Of a stretch of 64,000 nt of DNA, positions 23,354 to 31,448 are shown piece after piece. The stretch comes from Gottfriedia sp002574545. GTDB taxonomy: Bacteria > Bacillota > Bacilli > Bacillales > Bacillaceae_G. The stretch is from NCBI GenBank assembly GCA_052180195.1, contig CP197469.1; one strand, 5' to 3'. Numbering within the stretch: position 1 is the stretch's first letter; the number at the start of each line of letters is the position of its first letter. Below the pieces are notes generated by a model that saw nothing but the letters and a program-made list of their open reading frames with translations, did not search any database and was not told where the DNA came from. The position numbers and the translations under genes were made by a program.

Positions 23354-23620
23354 GTGGTGAACGATGATCTTGCAGTAAAAGTTTATAAGGCATTAGGTGA
23401 ATCCACTCGTTTACAAATTGTTAAAGTACTTGCTAAGCAATCTGAATTAGCTTGTATCGAAATGAAAAATCAAATAAAAGTATCGGCCAATTCTACATTG
23501 ACACATCATTTAAAACCATTACTGGATTGCGGCTTGTTAACAGTTCGCAAAGAAGGGACCTTCAGATACTATAGTTTACAACGAGAAGTTTTGGAAAAAT
23601 ATGCACCCGCTTTACTTTAA
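23354..23620 (+). CDS. ArsR-family winged-helix repressor
   Basis: This 88-residue regulator contains one ArsR-type winged helix: VYKALGESTRLQIVKVLAKQ (about 9-28), the recognition helix SANSTLTHHLKPLLDCGLLT (about 44-63), and the wing VRKEGTFRYYSL. Cysteines occur at about positions 36 and 59 (ELACIEM and LLDCGLL), not in the classical ELCVCDL metal motif, so a different effector is likely. Two adjacent GTGs follow AAAGGAGG. The palindrome upstream is repeated before the next two genes, suggesting autoregulation and control of both. Confidence 0.88.
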   Translation: MVNDDLAVKVYKALGESTRLQIVKVLAKQSELACIEMKNQIKVSANSTLTHHLKPLLDCGLLTVRKEGTFRYYSLQREVLEKYAPALL

Positions 23621-23650
23621 AAATAAAGCGGTATAATTTTAGTTTATATT

Positions 23651-23673
23651 TCAGTATTTATAGAAATACCGAA
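23651..23673. promoter_or_regulatory. operator copy 2, before the OYE gene
   Basis: CAGTATTTATAGAAATACCG is a near-perfect palindrome about 20 bp before the oxidoreductase ATG. Confidence 0.72.
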
Positions 23674-23693
23674 TAAGAAAAGGGGAATTGAAT

Positions 23694-24794
23694 ATGAGCT
23701 TAGTAAGCAATGGAGGTACTAGTTGGGGAAAATTAGAAAAGGGTCTAGAAAGTAAACTTTTTGAACCAGTAAAAATAGGTGCATGGAATTTACGTAGTCG
23801 TACTGCAATGGCGCCATTAACAAGAAGTTTTGCTAATGATCAAACGGGTGTTGTTGGAGATGATGTTGTTGAATATTATCGTAAACGAGCTACTGACGGC
23901 ATAGGGCTGATTATTTCTGAGGGAACAGTTATTAGTCCACGTGGAAAAGGATATCCAGGTATTCCGGGTATTTATTCTAAAGATCAAATTAAAGCTTGGA
24001 AAAAGGTGACTGATGCTGTTCACAAGGAAGGTGGCACAATGATTTCACAAATCTGGCATGTTGGACGATTATCTCATCATGAGCTTGCTGGAAATATGCC
24101 ACCACAAGCACCATCAGCGATACGCGCTGAAGGATTAGTTTCTCGTTTTCGTAAGCCATATGATATTCCTGAGGAAATGACTACACAGGATATTAGGGAT
24201 GTAATCAATCAATACGCTCAAGCTGCTAAAAATGCCATTGAAGCTGGGTTCGATGGAGTCGAAATTCACGCTGCACATGGATACTTGATCGATCAATTTA
24301 ATTCAGATGTTACAAACAATCGGACAGATCAATACGGTGGTGATCTACCGCAAAGATTAACTTTCATGAAGGGAGTAATAAAAGCAGTTATTGAAGCGAT
24401 TGGTACTGATAGAACGATGATTCGCTTTTCTGCACATAAAGCAGATATTCCAGGCTATATGTGGGAAGATCCGGATTATGCAATACGTACATTTATTGAA
24501 GCATTCAAAGAAGTAGGTGCAACTTTATTACACCCTTCGATTATGCAATTTGATCGTATACTTGCAGATGGTAAAACGATGCATCAGCTTGTTAGAAAGT
24601 ACTGGGATGGAATAATTGTTGGAGTTGGATCATTAAATCCAGAAATGGCTGAAAAGGCTATTAATGAAGGAACAATTGATATTGCTGCGTTCGGGCGTCC
24701 AATAATTTCGAATCCAGATCTTTTACATCGTTTGAAAAATGGTGAAGCAATTGAAGAATATGATGTTAAAAAACATTTAAATGTTCTAGTCTAA
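23694..24794 (+). CDS. Old-Yellow-Enzyme-type alkene reductase
   Basis: This is a 366-residue FMN-dependent NADH:flavin oxidoreductase of the OYE family, which reduces activated C=C bonds of alpha,beta-unsaturated carbonyls and nitro compounds. LFEPVKIGAWNLRSRTAMAP is the usual barrel start. QIWHVGRLSHHELA contains the FMN/substrate region. EIHAAHGYLIDQFNSDVTNN with RTDQYGG is the family signature, and AFGRPIISNPDL binds phosphate. ATG at 23694 is eight bases after AAAGGGG. It lies between the ArsR regulator and an MFS transporter with the same operator motif, which suggests an inducible electrophile or xenobiotic response. Confidence 0.93.
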   Translation: MSLVSNGGTSWGKLEKGLESKLFEPVKIGAWNLRSRTAMAPLTRSFANDQTGVVGDDVVEYYRKRATDGIGLIISEGTVISPRGKGYPGIPGIYSKDQIKAWKKVTDAVHKEGGTMISQIWHVGRLSHHELAGNMPPQAPSAIRAEGLVSRFRKPYDIPEEMTTQDIRDVINQYAQAAKNAIEAGFDGVEIHAAHGYLIDQFNSDVTNNRTDQYGGDLPQRLTFMKGVIKAVIEAIGTDRTMIRFSAHKADIPGYMWEDPDYAIRTFIEAFKEVGATLLHPSIMQFDRILADGKTMHQLVRKYWDGIIVGVGSLNPEMAEKAINEGTIDIAAFGRPIISNPDLLHRLKNGEAIEEYDVKKHLNVLV

Positions 24795-24859
24795 GCCTTT
24801 TTTTGAATAGATAGTAGGAAGGAAGCTAATAAAATGGCTTCCTTAAATAGTGCTTAATA

Positions 24860-24882
24860 TTTCGGTATTTATAGAAATATAA
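24860..24882. promoter_or_regulatory. operator copy 3, before the MFS gene
   Basis: TTCGGTATTTATAGAAATAT matches copies 1 and 2; it lies 25 bp before the transporter ATG. Confidence 0.7.
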
Positions 24883-24906
24883 AATTATGTTGGAAGGAAT
24901 TAAATT

Positions 24907-26097
24907 ATGACGAATAATGGGAAAATTTATATTTTAGCAATGATTAGTTTTTTAGTTGGAACTTCGCAATATGTTATTTCTGGTATTTTAGATAAAATGG
25001 CCATCGAATTAGGTATTTCTATTGAAGCTGCAGGGCAATTAATTACGGTGTATTCATTGATTTATGCCATCGGTACACCGATTTTAATGGCTGTATTAGC
25101 TAAAATGGAACGTCGAAAATTACTTTTAATTTCTTTAAGTGTATTTATAATAGGTAATTTATTAGCAGTACTTGCACCTGGTTACGGTTTATTTATGGTT
25201 GCACGCATTATAATGGCGTTAAGTGCAGGGGTTACGATTGTAACAGTACTTAGCTTGGCTGCAAAAATTGCTCCAGCAGAAAAAAAGGCAAGTTCAATTG
25301 CCACTGTTGTCATGGGATTTACTGCTTCACTAATTATTGGGGTCCCAATTGGTAGATTTATAGCAGCTGCTTATGATTGGAGATTCGTCTTTCTTGGAGT
25401 TGCTATATTTGTTTTAATCTCTTTAGCAATTATCGTTAAAACAATTCCACAAACTAAAGGAGATCAACCGATACCGTTATTGCAGCAAATCGCATTGTTT
25501 AAACAACCAAAAATCGCATTAGCTTTATCCATTACTTTTTTCTTAATGAGCGGATATGGGATCGTATTTACGTATTTATCACCGTATCTTATTCAAACTA
25601 CAAACATGAGCGATCACGTTTTAAGTTTTGCGCTATTAATACTAGGTATCGCTAGTTTATTCGGATCAAAATTCGGAGGATTCAGTGCAGACCGATGGGG
25701 AATTACACTTACATTAAAACGAGGATTAGTTCTTAATATTTTATCGATTTTATTATTATCATTCATCACCAGTTCAATCTATTCAGTCATCATTATCCTT
25801 ACATTATGGTCATTTACTGGATGGTCATCTGGTGCAACACAACAATTTAACTTAGCAACAATATATCCTAAATCATCTGATGTTTTATTAGGTTTAAATC
25901 AGTCAATGATGCAATTAGGCTTTGCCTTTGGTGCAGCAATCGGAGGGCTAGCAGTGAGTCAATTGTCGATTCGTTCAATTACATGGATCGGTTCAATTCC
26001 TGTTTTTGTTTCATTAATCGTAACAGTTGGATTATCACGTTATTTAATGAATGAAAAGAAAATCAGACAGGGTGTTGGCACTCAAATAAGAGCTTAA
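24907..26097 (+). CDS. MFS efflux transporter (DHA1/AraJ-like)
   Basis: This 396-residue, 12-helix major facilitator begins with ISFLVGTSQYVISGILDKMA. The A-like motif between helices 2 and 3 reads AVLAKMERRKLLLISLSVFI. Motif C-like PIGRFIAAAYDWRFVFLGVA is typical of drug:H+ antiporter-1 exporters. ATG follows GGAAGGAATT. The matching upstream operator ties it to the ArsR/OYE unit, so it probably exports the compound the OYE enzyme deals with. Confidence 0.9.
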   Translation: MTNNGKIYILAMISFLVGTSQYVISGILDKMAIELGISIEAAGQLITVYSLIYAIGTPILMAVLAKMERRKLLLISLSVFIIGNLLAVLAPGYGLFMVARIIMALSAGVTIVTVLSLAAKIAPAEKKASSIATVVMGFTASLIIGVPIGRFIAAAYDWRFVFLGVAIFVLISLAIIVKTIPQTKGDQPIPLLQQIALFKQPKIALALSITFFLMSGYGIVFTYLSPYLIQTTNMSDHVLSFALLILGIASLFGSKFGGFSADRWGITLTLKRGLVLNILSILLLSFITSSIYSVIIILTLWSFTGWSSGATQQFNLATIYPKSSDVLLGLNQSMMQLGFAFGAAIGGLAVSQLSIRSITWIGSIPVFVSLIVTVGLSRYLMNEKKIRQGVGTQIRA

Positions 26098-26134
26098 AGG
26101 TTTATTGATAGTTAGTTTTGTGAAAAAATATTTT

Positions 26135-26187
26135 TTATGGGCTGTCTTATTGTCGAGTTATTGACAATAGGCGCCCCTTTTTAATTT
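26135..26187 (+). terminator. MFS gene terminator
   Basis: GGGCTGTCTTATTGTC and GACAATAGGCGCCCC form a long stem followed by TTTTTAATTT. The 26.19-26.68 kb gap beyond it is AT-rich. Apart from an inverted repeat at about 26598-26622 (ATATTTATT / AATAAATAAT) I see nothing in it. Confidence 0.75.
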
Positions 26188-26680
26188 CTCGTTTTAAAAA
26201 TAAGTATCTCAACTTTACATATTTTGAGACAAAATACTGTAACAAATAGATAATAAACGTAGTTTTCGGAAATTATTTGCAGTTCACTTTTTATTTGTAG
26301 GATTTCATCATTGCATTTAATTGCAGCATTTCTTGTATTGTTCAAACTTAAATAGGCATGATTCGTTTTTTGCCCTTTCTTAACAACTAGATATTTTATT
26401 ACAAAAACAAAATGAATAATATACGAATTATATGAATTTTTATAATAATTGAATTTCAACCTTTTTCGAATAAAAGTATTCCTAATGCATTGTAACCGAT
26501 TTATAATTGAATTCGGAAAGCCTCAAACTATACTTGTCATTAATACATAAAAAAATTTTCTTTAACAAAAATGGAAAATAATAAAACGATAATTTTTTAT
26601 ATTTATTTCATAATAAATAATATATAAAATGGGGGCTTACTCCTTTTAGATAAATAAACATAATTAAGGAGCTGGTATTT

Positions 26681-27874
26681 ATGTCAAGCAAGACATTAGA
26701 AGCATTTTTAACTCCACAATTAACTGAGTTAAAAGAGAAAGGCCTCTATAATGAGATTAACTCTTTAGAAGGTTCTAACGAAGCTACTATTCAAATTAGT
26801 GGTAAACAATTTATTAATTTATCTTCAAATAACTATCTTGGTTTTGCGACTCATCCTCGCTTAAAACAAGCTGCTATTGAAGCGACTGAAAAATATGGAG
26901 TTGGTGCAGGAGCGGTACGTACGATTAATGGTACGATGGATATCCACGATCAACTTGAAAAAGCGATTGCTGAATTTAAACATACAGAGGCTGCTATTGC
27001 ATTCCAATCTGGTTTTAACTGTAACATGGGTGCGATCTCTGCAGTAATGACAAAAAAAGATGCAATACTATCTGATGAATTAAACCATGCTTCAATTATC
27101 GATGGTTGCCGACTTTCTGGGGCAAAAATTATTCGTGTAAAACACCAAGATATGGATGATTTACGTGAGAAAGCAAAAGAAGCTACAACTTGTGGTTTAT
27201 ATGAGAAAGTTATGTACATAGCAGATGGTGTCTTCTCAATGGATGGAGATGTAGCAAATATTCCTGAAATCGTAAAAATTGCTGAAGAATTTGGCTTAAT
27301 TACTTATATCGATGATGCTCATGGTTCTGGCGTTATGGGTAAAGGTGCTGGAACAGTAAAGCATTTCGGATTATCAGATAAAATTGATTTCCAAATTGGT
27401 ACACTTTCTAAAGCAGTTGGCGTTGTAGGTGGATATGTAGCAGGTTCACAACAATTAATCGATTGGTTAAAAGTACGTGCACGTCCTTTCTTATTCTCTA
27501 CTTCTTTAACACCAGCAAATGCTGCAGCTTGTATTGAAGCAATTCGTATTATGTCTGAAGAACCAGAAAAAATCGAAAAGCTTTGGGAAAATGGTGATTA
27601 CTTAAAAGCTGGTTTATCAAAGCTTGGATTTAATATTGGTGAGTCTGAAACACCAATTACACCATGTATTATTGGTGACGAAAATCTTACACAAGAGTTT
27701 TCAAAACGTTTATACGAAGAGGGAGTTTATGCGAAGTCAATCGTATTCCCAACAGTACCACTTGGAACTGGTCGTATACGTAATATGCCAACAGCTGCGC
27801 ATACTAAAGAAATGCTAGATGAAGTTTTAGCTATTTATGAAAAAGTTGGTCGTGAATTAAACGTTATAAAATAA
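26681..27874 (+). CDS. kbl: glycine C-acetyltransferase (2-amino-3-ketobutyrate CoA ligase)
   Basis: This 397-residue PLP enzyme of the alpha-oxoamine synthase family cleaves 2-amino-3-oxobutanoate with CoA to glycine and acetyl-CoA. NLSSNNYLGFATHPRLKQAA is the N-terminal signature. YIDDAHGSGVMGKGAGTVKH holds the Asp and His that contact PLP. Lys in GTLSKAVGVVGG (about 246) binds PLP. Strong AAGGAG site. The next gene encodes threonine dehydrogenase, 46 bp on, which supplies its substrate. Confidence 0.95.
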   Translation: MSSKTLEAFLTPQLTELKEKGLYNEINSLEGSNEATIQISGKQFINLSSNNYLGFATHPRLKQAAIEATEKYGVGAGAVRTINGTMDIHDQLEKAIAEFKHTEAAIAFQSGFNCNMGAISAVMTKKDAILSDELNHASIIDGCRLSGAKIIRVKHQDMDDLREKAKEATTCGLYEKVMYIADGVFSMDGDVANIPEIVKIAEEFGLITYIDDAHGSGVMGKGAGTVKHFGLSDKIDFQIGTLSKAVGVVGGYVAGSQQLIDWLKVRARPFLFSTSLTPANAAACIEAIRIMSEEPEKIEKLWENGDYLKAGLSKLGFNIGESETPITPCIIGDENLTQEFSKRLYEEGVYAKSIVFPTVPLGTGRIRNMPTAAHTKEMLDEVLAIYEKVGRELNVIK

Positions 27875-27920
27875 TTTTAATCATTAAATTCGATATTTTT
27901 ACTATAAGGTGGACTAAGGA

Positions 27921-28883
27921 ATGAAGAAAATATTAATTACTGGTTGTTTTGGACAAATCGGTTCAGAATTAACTATGCGTCTTAGAAAAGAATACGGTGT
28001 TGAAAATGTAGTTGCGACAGATATTCGCCGTCTTGAAGGAAGTCCAATTTTAGAAACTGGTCATTTTGAGATTTTGGATGTAATGGATAAAGAAAAAATG
28101 TTAGAGATTGCTAAAAAATATGAAGTTGATACGTTCATTCATTTAGCTGCTCTATTATCTGCAGTTGCAGAAGCAAAACCTACATTAGCTTGGGACTTAA
28201 ATATGGGTGGATTAGTGAATGCTCTTGAAGTAGCGAGAGAATTAAACTTAAAATTCTTTACGCCAAGTTCAATCGGTGCTTTTGGCCCGTCAACGCCAAA
28301 GGATAACACACCACAAGATACAATCCAACGTCCAACGACAATGTATGGTGTTACAAAAGTAGCTGGTGAATTATTATGTGATTATTACTTTGAAAAATTT
28401 GGAGTAGATACTCGCGGCGTACGTTTCCCAGGCTTAATCTCTTATGATACAGTGCCTGGTGGAGGTACTACTGATTATGCTGTTGATATTTATTATGAAG
28501 CATTAAAAAATAAAAAATATACTTCATTTATTGGTGAAGGAACATACATGGATATGATGTATATGCCAGATGCAATCGATGCAATTATTAAGTTAATGGA
28601 AGCAGACCCTTCAAAACTTAAACATCGTAATGCATTTAATATCTCAGCGATGTCATTTGAACCAACTCAAATCGCGGCATCAATTCGTAAATTCATCCCT
28701 GAATTTACATTAGATTTCGACATTGACCCTATTCGCCAAGGAATTGCTAATTCATGGCCAAATTCAATTGACAGCTCTGCTGCAAAAGAAGAGTGGGGCT
28801 TCGATCCGAAATATGATTTAGATCGTATGTCTGAAGATATGCTAAATAAATTAGCTGCAAAGTTAAACGTAACTCAGGCTTAA
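27921..28883 (+). CDS. tdh: NAD-dependent L-threonine 3-dehydrogenase (SDR type)
   Basis: This 320-residue extended short-chain dehydrogenase oxidises threonine to 2-amino-3-oxobutanoate. ILITGCFGQIGSELTMRLRK has the NAD-binding GxxGxxG. The catalytic Ser/Tyr/Lys appear in FFTPSSIGAFGP and TMYGVTKVAGELL (YxxxK). The block PGLISYDTVPGGGTTDYAVD is typical of UDP-galactose-epimerase-like TDHs. It is coupled to kbl; both end at a shared terminator. Confidence 0.93.
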   Translation: MKKILITGCFGQIGSELTMRLRKEYGVENVVATDIRRLEGSPILETGHFEILDVMDKEKMLEIAKKYEVDTFIHLAALLSAVAEAKPTLAWDLNMGGLVNALEVARELNLKFFTPSSIGAFGPSTPKDNTPQDTIQRPTTMYGVTKVAGELLCDYYFEKFGVDTRGVRFPGLISYDTVPGGGTTDYAVDIYYEALKNKKYTSFIGEGTYMDMMYMPDAIDAIIKLMEADPSKLKHRNAFNISAMSFEPTQIAASIRKFIPEFTLDFDIDPIRQGIANSWPNSIDSSAAKEEWGFDPKYDLDRMSEDMLNKLAAKLNVTQA

Positions 28884-28918
28884 TAAAAGAAGGAGACACA
28901 AGTCTCCTTCTTTTTTAT
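28884..28918 (+). terminator. kbl-tdh operon terminator
   Basis: AGAAGGAGACACAAGTCTCC with TTCTTTTTTATTTT: 8-10 bp stem and T run. Confidence 0.85.
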
Positions 28919-29029
28919 TTTCTCCACCTATACTAATCCCTGTTTTTGGTATTTTGTTAAGTAATTTGACACAAACTTAACATGTATCAATTGATTAAAT
29001 TAAAATGCTGAAAAAAAGGAAGTTAGAAA

Positions 29030-30037
29030 ATGAATAATTTAGATCAAAAGGGATTACCACTAACGATTAAAGACATTAAAACTGCATATGAACTTTTAGA
29101 AGGGAAGGCTCGTAAAACACCTTTAGTAAAATCATTTTATTTAACTTCAAAGTCGGACGGAGAAATTTATTTAAAACTTGAAAATATGCAATTAACAGGT
29201 TCTTTTAAATTTCGAGGTGCATTTAATAAAATTTCACATTTAAATGAGGAAGAAAGAAATAAAGGAGTTATCGCCTGTTCAGCAGGGAATCATGCACAAG
29301 GTGTCGCTTTATCATCAAAGCTATTACATATAAAGAGTAAAATCATCATGCCTAAAACTGCACCAATAGCAAAGGTTGATGCAACAGAAGGCTACGGATC
29401 AAATATCATTTTATACGGTGACACATTTGATGATGCGAAAGACTATTGTGCTAAAGTACGTGATGAAACTGGTGAAACATTCATCCATCCATACGATGAT
29501 ATTCACATTATGGCTGGTCAAGGAACGATTGGTATTGAAATTTTAGATGATCTTTGGGATGTTGATACAATAATTGTTCCAATTGGTGGTGGAGGTCTTA
29601 TTTCGGGTATTGCAGTCGCATTGAAATCATTTAATCCAACAATAGACATTATTGGTGTTCAAGCGGAGAATGTACATGGTATGAAAGCATCAATAGACGC
29701 TGGGGAAATCGTAAGTAACTATATTGCACCAACAATAGCCGATGGTTGTTCTGTAAAGGTTCCAGGTAAATTAACTTTTGAAATTGTAAAAGAATTAGTA
29801 ACTGAAATCATTCTTGTTAGTGAGGATGAAATAGAAGTCGCAATGAAGGATTTACTGCAGCGCGGTAAAGCAGTAGTGGAAGGTTCAGGTGCGCTTGCGA
29901 CAGCAGTAATTTTATCAGGTAAAGCTTCAAAATATATAAAAGATAAAAAAGTAGTGGCAATCATATCGGGTGGAAATGTTGACCTGAAAAGAATTTCTAG
30001 TGTTTGTGAACATTTCTTTGGAAATGAAGTAAAGTGA
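29030..30037 (+). CDS. catabolic-type threonine ammonia-lyase
   Basis: This 335-residue PLP enzyme of the threonine/serine dehydratase family lacks the regulatory C-terminal domain, like TdcB. PLP Lys is in TGSFKFRGAFNK (about 63). SAGNHAQGVAL, the PIGGGGLISGIA phosphate loop and VAIISGGNVDL are present. It is followed 27 bp later by an APC permease, so this pair likely imports and deaminates threonine or serine, parallel to the kbl-tdh route just upstream. It is distinct in sequence from the longer deaminase at 21.85 kb. Confidence 0.92.
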   Translation: MNNLDQKGLPLTIKDIKTAYELLEGKARKTPLVKSFYLTSKSDGEIYLKLENMQLTGSFKFRGAFNKISHLNEEERNKGVIACSAGNHAQGVALSSKLLHIKSKIIMPKTAPIAKVDATEGYGSNIILYGDTFDDAKDYCAKVRDETGETFIHPYDDIHIMAGQGTIGIEILDDLWDVDTIIVPIGGGGLISGIAVALKSFNPTIDIIGVQAENVHGMKASIDAGEIVSNYIAPTIADGCSVKVPGKLTFEIVKELVTEIILVSEDEIEVAMKDLLQRGKAVVEGSGALATAVILSGKASKYIKDKKVVAIISGGNVDLKRISSVCEHFFGNEVK

Positions 30038-30064
30038 TTTTTAAAGAATGGGTGAGTGATCCGA

Positions 30065-31405
30065 TTGTCGGAAAATAAATTAAGAAGAGAAATGGGATTT
30101 ATTGCAGCTTTAACGACTGTAATTGGTACGGTAATTGGCGGTGGAGTTTTCTTTAAAGCAACAGCTGTTTATGGCGCAACTGGTTCTGCAAGCTTAGGTT
30201 TATTAGCATGGATTATTGGTGGCATCATTACCATTTGTGCTGGTCTATCCGGCGCTGAGCTTGCCGCAGCAATACCAAAAACAGGAGGAATGGTTGCCTA
30301 TTTAAAGCATACCTATGGAGATTTAACTGCTTATTTACTTGGATGGTCTCAAACGATCATTTATTTTCCAGCAAATATTGCCGCGCTTTCGATTATTTTT
30401 GGCACGCAAGCAGTTTCCATATTTGGTGTCTCAGCTAATTCTAATCAATTCACCGTTACGATGATTGCTGTAGTAACTGCAATTTTTATCACATTCATGA
30501 ATTTTTTAGGAGCAAAAACTGCTGGTAGTATTCAATCACTTTTTACGTTTTGTAAACTAATACCGTTGGCGATTTTGATTATATTTGGGTTATTACATGA
30601 AGGAAATGTGACTTTTCAGCTTTTTCCAATTGAAGTAGGAAATGATCGAAGTTTTTTTCCAGCACTTGGTTCAGGTTTACTTGCTACGATGTTTGCATAT
30701 GATGGTTGGATCCTCGTAGGAAATATAGCCGGAGAAATGAAAAATCCTAAAAATGATTTGCCAAAAGCAATCGTATTTGGTTTAGCAGCTGTAATGGCGG
30801 TGTATCTATTGGTTAACATATCCTTTTTATTTGTATTAACCGCAATGCAATTAGCTAGTACATCTACACCTGCCACTGAAGTTTCAAAAGTGTTATTCGG
30901 TAATTTTGGAGGAAAACTCGTCTCGATCGGAATTTTGATTTCCGTATTTGGTACAATAAATGGCTATACAATGACTGGTATGAGGGTCCCTTATGTATTA
31001 GCTAGAGAACAAAAACTTCCATTTAGTAGTTGGTTTGGTAAATTATCTAAAACTGGAATTCCATATAATGCAGGTCTATTTATCCTAATAGTTGCCATAT
31101 TTATGATGTTTATAGGTGGATTTGACCTATTAACGGACATGTTAGTATTTGTCATTTGGATCTTCTATACATTAACATTTATTGCTGTTTATATTTTACG
31201 AAAACGGGAACCAGATCTGAACAGGCCATATAGAGTACCTTTTTTGCCTTTAGTACTCTCAATCGCAATAATTGGGGGAATCTTTATCGTCGTTAATACA
31301 CTTATGACGCAAACTATTTTAGCATTTTGGGGAATTGGCTTAACATTAATAGGGCTTCCTGTTTATTACATACTACGGAAAAAACATGTTGTAATAGATG
31401 ATTGA
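30065..31405 (+). CDS. APC-family amino acid permease
   Basis: This 446-residue permease has about 12 transmembrane helices. GFIAALTTVIGTVIGGGVFF is the conserved first helix with the substrate-binding GxGxG-like turn. TICAGLSGAELAAAIPKTGG is the consensus loop, and AYDGWILVGNIAGEMKNPKN is the LAT/SteT-type signature. TTG at 30065 is eight bases after GGGTGAG; GTG at 30056 overlaps that site. Its position behind a threonine dehydratase suggests threonine/serine uptake or exchange. Confidence 0.9.
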   Translation: MSENKLRREMGFIAALTTVIGTVIGGGVFFKATAVYGATGSASLGLLAWIIGGIITICAGLSGAELAAAIPKTGGMVAYLKHTYGDLTAYLLGWSQTIIYFPANIAALSIIFGTQAVSIFGVSANSNQFTVTMIAVVTAIFITFMNFLGAKTAGSIQSLFTFCKLIPLAILIIFGLLHEGNVTFQLFPIEVGNDRSFFPALGSGLLATMFAYDGWILVGNIAGEMKNPKNDLPKAIVFGLAAVMAVYLLVNISFLFVLTAMQLASTSTPATEVSKVLFGNFGGKLVSIGILISVFGTINGYTMTGMRVPYVLAREQKLPFSSWFGKLSKTGIPYNAGLFILIVAIFMMFIGGFDLLTDMLVFVIWIFYTLTFIAVYILRKREPDLNRPYRVPFLPLVLSIAIIGGIFIVVNTLMTQTILAFWGIGLTLIGLPVYYILRKKHVVIDD

Positions 31406-31434
31406 AAAAGGTAGGAGAATCTCCTACCTTTTAT
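31406..31434 (+). terminator. permease terminator
   Basis: AAAGGTAGGAGAATCTCCTA then CCTTTTATA: an almost perfect stem. Confidence 0.85.
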
Positions 31435-31448
31435 ACTGATAATTGAAT

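Noticed and set aside
26181..26459. Minus-strand ORF of 92 codons
   Set aside because: AT-rich with a random-looking composition, and its TTG start has no properly spaced ribosome site.
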